NCBI GenBank assembly: GCA_040751775.1
Contig: JBFMGD010000073.1
Coordinates: 1 to 7,591, forward strand
Direction: 5' to 3'
From: JBFMGD01 sp040751775
GTDB lineage: Bacteria; Bacillota; Dethiobacteria; DTU022
Length of the DNA: 7,591 nt
Positions 5,865-7,591 of this stretch are shown one piece after another. How positions within the stretch are numbered: the first letter of the stretch is position 1; the number at the start of each line of letters is the position of its first letter. Position numbers and translations under genes: made by a program. The notes beneath the pieces were generated by a model, which saw only the letters and a list, made by a program, of their open reading frames with translations, had not been told where the DNA came from and ran no database searches.

Positions 5865-6371
5865 CTACAATTCTTTGAGCATAAAGCAAACGGTAAAGGG
5901 CAAATGCGTGTATTGTTTGCTCTCCTCTTCAACGAAGCCGAGCTCTTGGTACCACTTTTTCAAAATCGCATTTTCCTCAATGATCCCGATTGAAACCGTT
6001 TTGCCGTTTTCACCCTTGATATGGGCCAAGGCGTGTTGGACCAGGGCCCGACCGAAGCCGCGGTGCCTGTATTTAGGCATTACGGCAAGCTTTTCCAGGT
6101 AATATAAAGAATCGCTCGCTTTTTCGACCGTCACAAACCCGGCCAGTTTGCGGTACGCAAACAGCCCGAAAAATCTGGCTCCTTTTGCTTTGAGCTCATT
6201 GAGCCTTGCCAGGTCAATGAAAGCGGCGCTGGTGGGGCAGTTTTGCCGGTTCAACTGATATGCTCGCAATACCGTTTTAAATGATTGCCGGACCACCCGG
6301 ACACTTGTTTTTAAATCGCGCTCCCCGGTGATCTCTTTGATCTCGATTTGTTGTGATGATGGTTGTTTCAT
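5865..6371 (-). CDS. GNAT-family N-acetyltransferase
   Basis: Predicted acetyl-CoA-dependent acyltransferase of the GNAT superfamily, 168 aa, a normal single-domain length. Motif A is clear: YYLEKLAVMPKYRHRGFGRA at 90-109, with the acetyl-CoA pyrophosphate loop R102-H-R-G105-F-G107 fitting Q/RxxGxG/A. Motif B follows as NAILKKWYQELGF at about 134-146. The acceptor substrate cannot be deduced. The ATG overlaps the stop of the upstream flavodoxin gene (ATGA), so the two are probably translated in a coupled way from one transcript. AAGGCAG inside the end of the flavodoxin gene is a modest ribosome binding site. No terminator is visible between this gene and the convergent methyltransferase. Confidence 0.9.
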   Translation of the reverse strand: MKQPSSQQIEIKEITGERDLKTSVRVVRQSFKTVLRAYQLNRQNCPTSAAFIDLARLNELKAKGARFFGLFAYRKLAGFVTVEKASDSLYYLEKLAVMPKYRHRGFGRALVQHALAHIKGENGKTVSIGIIEENAILKKWYQELGFVEEESKQYTHLPFTVCFMLKEL

Positions 6372-6904
6372 TTAACATCTGCCTTGACATACGAGATCAA
6401 TGCATCGATATTTTTCTTTTTAGTGAAATCTGCCGGCCTGTTATAAGCGGCAAGCAGGCCTTTTTCATCTGGGGTCAGTTTTGCTTTCCGTTTCATTTTC
6501 ATTTTCCATTTCAGCAGTGTCATCAGCACTTTATCATATGGCTTCAGCTTGCTGTAATCAAAGCCGCCGCGCAGGTAAAAAAAGCGGATCTGCTGCTGCT
6601 GCTCGGGCGTAAAGTTGCTATTCCTGATTTCGTCAATTTCCTCTTTTCTGCCGGGCGTCGCGCCCGAGGCAAAAACAACTACTTTCTTGCCGGCCAGCTT
6701 GTCGAGGTTTTGCGTGATCAGTTTTACGCCATTGATCCCGACCTCGTATAAACCGCCGCCGTAAATAATGGTATCATAGGCGGCCAACATCTCGATCGTA
6801 ACCGTAGTAGCTTCAAAAAGGTCGGCTGACAGCTCTCCGGCAATCCATGCCGCGTATTTCTTCGCAAAACCCGTTTTTGACTTGTATACAACCACGGTTT
6901 TCAT
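6368..6904 (-). CDS. Flavodoxin-domain protein (HemG-like / Flavodoxin_5 type)
   Basis: Predicted FMN-binding redox protein in the cytoplasm, 178 aa from ATG 6904. The first strand MKTVVVYKSKTGFAKKYA carries the phosphate-binding loop S9-K-T-G12-F-A14. A second FMN loop region is YGGGLYEVGING at 48-59. A third strand, KVVVFASGATPG, is at 74-85. The segment FFYLRGGFDYSKL, followed by KPYDKVLM (108-128), resembles the menaquinone-dependent protoporphyrinogen oxidase HemG and its clostridial relatives. A lysine-rich stretch follows (LKWKMKMKRKAKL, 131-143), as in that group. A heme role should not be assumed; many anaerobes carry this family without heme synthesis. The start is set by GAGGTG 6 nt upstream; a longer frame starting at 6937 lacks such a site and would run through the direct repeats. 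It is the first gene of a two-gene unit with the acetyltransferase. Confidence 0.88.
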   Translation of the reverse strand: MKTVVVYKSKTGFAKKYAAWIAGELSADLFEATTVTIEMLAAYDTIIYGGGLYEVGINGVKLITQNLDKLAGKKVVVFASGATPGRKEEIDEIRNSNFTPEQQQQIRFFYLRGGFDYSKLKPYDKVLMTLLKWKMKMKRKAKLTPDEKGLLAAYNRPADFTKKKNIDALISYVKADVK

Positions 6905-6910
6905 GCTTTG

Positions 6911-6916
6911 CACCTC
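6911..6916 (-). promoter_or_regulatory. Ribosome binding site fixing the flavodoxin start
   Basis: GAGGTG on the minus strand, 6 nt before ATG 6904. It favours the 178-aa form over an 11-residue longer reading from 6937. Confidence 0.8.
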
Positions 6917-6934
6917 ATAATTTTTAGTACCACG

Positions 6935-6957
6935 CACGATTTAGTCTACACGATTTA
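6935..6957. repeat. 9-bp direct repeat upstream of the flavodoxin gene
   Basis: CACGATTTA occurs at 6935-6943 and 6949-6957, a 14-bp period. On the minus strand this reads TAAATCGTG, 5 nt, TAAATCGTG, 19 bp or more before the flavodoxin ribosome binding site. It sits where promoter or regulator contacts are expected. A weak promoter candidate (TTTATA, 17 bp, TATAAA at 6959-6954) overlaps the distal copy. Confidence 0.5.
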
Positions 6958-6975
6958 TATTCGGCCAGTCCCTGG

Positions 6976-7188
6976 TTATAAAACCTTATGCGCATAGGGT
7001 ATCTTTCTAACGTTATACTGGCTGATCAAGAAACAGAGTGGAACCACCACAATCAGGGTAGCGGCTACGCGTATGCAAAAGCCTGCCAGTAAAAACCGCC
7101 GAGGAAGGACTCTACATCTCCTTCCAGCCCGCCGCCCAATACTGCCATGACCGGACATAATAATAAAAAGACAATCAGTAATTTTCAT
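6976..7188 (-). pseudogene. Possible frameshifted small membrane-protein gene
   Basis: Two membrane-like pieces lie in different frames. The ATG at 7188 opens a frame that, if the A-run after it were one base shorter, would read MKLLIVFLLLCPVMAVLGGG and continue to FYWQAFAYA before a TAG at 7067-7065. From that point the original frame gives RVAATLIVVVPLCFLISQYN and ends at TAA 6978-6976. Joined, they would make a roughly 70-residue protein with two membrane segments. The family is not recognised and the ribosome binding site is weak. It could be a decayed gene, or two chance hydrophobic frames. A 7-bp hairpin (7103-7109 with 7119-7125) lies inside. Confidence 0.3.
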
Positions 7189-7226
7189 CCGTCCCGGCCA
7201 TAGTTGACGGGAGGGTTTTCGTACCG

Positions 7227-7272
7227 GGTGGGACAAGGAAACATTCCCTGTCCCACCGTGTTCTGTCTCACC
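7227..7272. repeat. REP-like imperfect palindrome with adjacent half-repeat
   Basis: GGTGGGACAAGGAA (7227-7240) and TTCCCTGTCCCACC (7244-7257) form a 14-bp stem with a 3-nt loop. The one mismatch on the plus strand becomes a G-U pair on the minus strand. CTGTCCCACC (7248-7257) recurs with one change as CTGTCTCACC at 7263-7272. It begins about 22 bp past the stop of the leftward folT-like gene, so it may end or protect that transcript. There is no U-run after the stem on the minus strand, so it is not a standard terminator. The build resembles dispersed intergenic REP-type palindromes. Confidence 0.6.
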
Positions 7273-7279
7273 ATCTTGA

Positions 7280-7591
7280 TTACCAGATCCTGCCAGACAA
7301 GTGTAGCGCTTCCTTACCCGGAGTAACGGCAAATGCTTTTTCCATCACGCGTCCCAGGGTATAGAGTAATACGGTATAAGCCGGAATGGAAATAGCTTGC
7401 TGGATTATGCGCGGTGGTACGGTCACAACCCTGCTCAGCCCAAAAAGGCTTTCGATGAAATAGGGAACCATGAAAATATCGACTAGAACCAGCGTAGAGC
7501 ACACCGCCATGAAGAGAGGAAAGACACCCACTTCACGCCTGATCCGGCCGGCCAGAAAAATAACCAGGCCGGGAATTACACCCCGCAAAGC
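7280..7591 (-). CDS. folT: ECF transporter substrate-specific (S) component, FolT-like, C-terminal part
   Basis: C-terminal 103 residues of a membrane protein; the frame is open through the right edge, so the start is outside the window. It opens ALRGVIPGLVIFLAGRI, then a long hydrophobic span (VFPLFMAVCSTLVLVDIFMV). Next comes VTVPPRIIQQAISIPAYTVL, then a last helix and a short polar tail ending GRIW. The order LRG-x-GL, long helix, then a PPRII segment and final helix matches, from memory, folate-type S components of energy-coupling-factor transporters. In these the S protein binds the vitamin and docks to a shared EcfAA'T module, often encoded elsewhere. Other S-component specificities are possible from this fragment, so the gene symbol is tentative. 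Any riboswitch would lie upstream, outside the window. Confidence 0.62.
   Translation of the reverse strand, partial: ALRGVIPGLVIFLAGRIRREVGVFPLFMAVCSTLVLVDIFMVPYFIESLFGLSRVVTVPPRIIQQAISIPAYTVLLYTLGRVMEKAFAVTPGKEALHLSGRIW

Noticed and set aside
7189..7275. 29-codon leftward frame over the REP-like palindrome
   Set aside because: Its sequence is almost wholly the palindrome and its flanks, with no ribosome binding site or domain; the repeat explains it better.
1..7591. CRISPR array, tRNA, rRNA or intact insertion sequence
   Set aside because: No regularly spaced repeats, cloverleaf-like sequence, rRNA segments or transposase frame were seen on either strand.

Overview
The window looks like part of the chromosome of an anaerobic Gram-positive bacterium, most likely of the class Clostridia (Peptococcaceae/Desulfotomaculum/Moorella-like). 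The grounds are strong GGAGG-type ribosome binding sites 5-8 nt from starts, frequent GTG and TTG starts, a tungsten/molybdenum aldehyde:ferredoxin oxidoreductase, a lipoprotein-anchored ABC solute-binding protein and an ECF-type vitamin transporter component. The genus is inference.

Region 1 (24-4200, all leftward) is a compact unit of three genes: iclR-type regulator, then an aldehyde:ferredoxin oxidoreductase (AOR), then a family-1 (sugar-type) solute-binding lipoprotein. A near-consensus promoter (TTGACA, 17 bp, TAGAAT with a TG extension) drives it. Just downstream of the predicted transcription start is a perfect 17-bp palindrome, with a diverged copy 20 bp away; this is a likely autoregulatory IclR operator. 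The unit probably continues past the left edge with the transporter's permeases. The simplest reading is a substrate-inducible uptake and aldehyde-oxidation module: a solute is imported, an aldehyde made from it is oxidised to the acid with ferredoxin as acceptor, and IclR senses an intermediate. The substrate cannot be read from the sequence.

Region 2 (about 4135-4601) has no convincing full gene. It holds the iclR promoter and operators, a tiny ORF with an excellent ribosome binding site, a few other short ORFs, a hairpin, and an extended -10 promoter for the next gene.

Region 3 (4602-5855, rightward) is a solitary, visibly GC-richer DNA methyltransferase of the amino-methylating (N4-cytosine/N6-adenine) type, with no restriction enzyme beside it in the window.

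Region 4 (5865-6957, leftward) is a translationally coupled pair: a HemG-like flavodoxin-domain protein followed by a GNAT acetyltransferase (ATGA overlap), with a 9-bp direct repeat upstream. It converges on the methyltransferase with only 9 bp between stop codons.

Region 5 (6976-7591, leftward) holds the C-terminal part of a FolT-like ECF transporter S component running off the right edge, a REP-like imperfect palindrome behind it, and an apparently frameshifted small membrane-protein relic.
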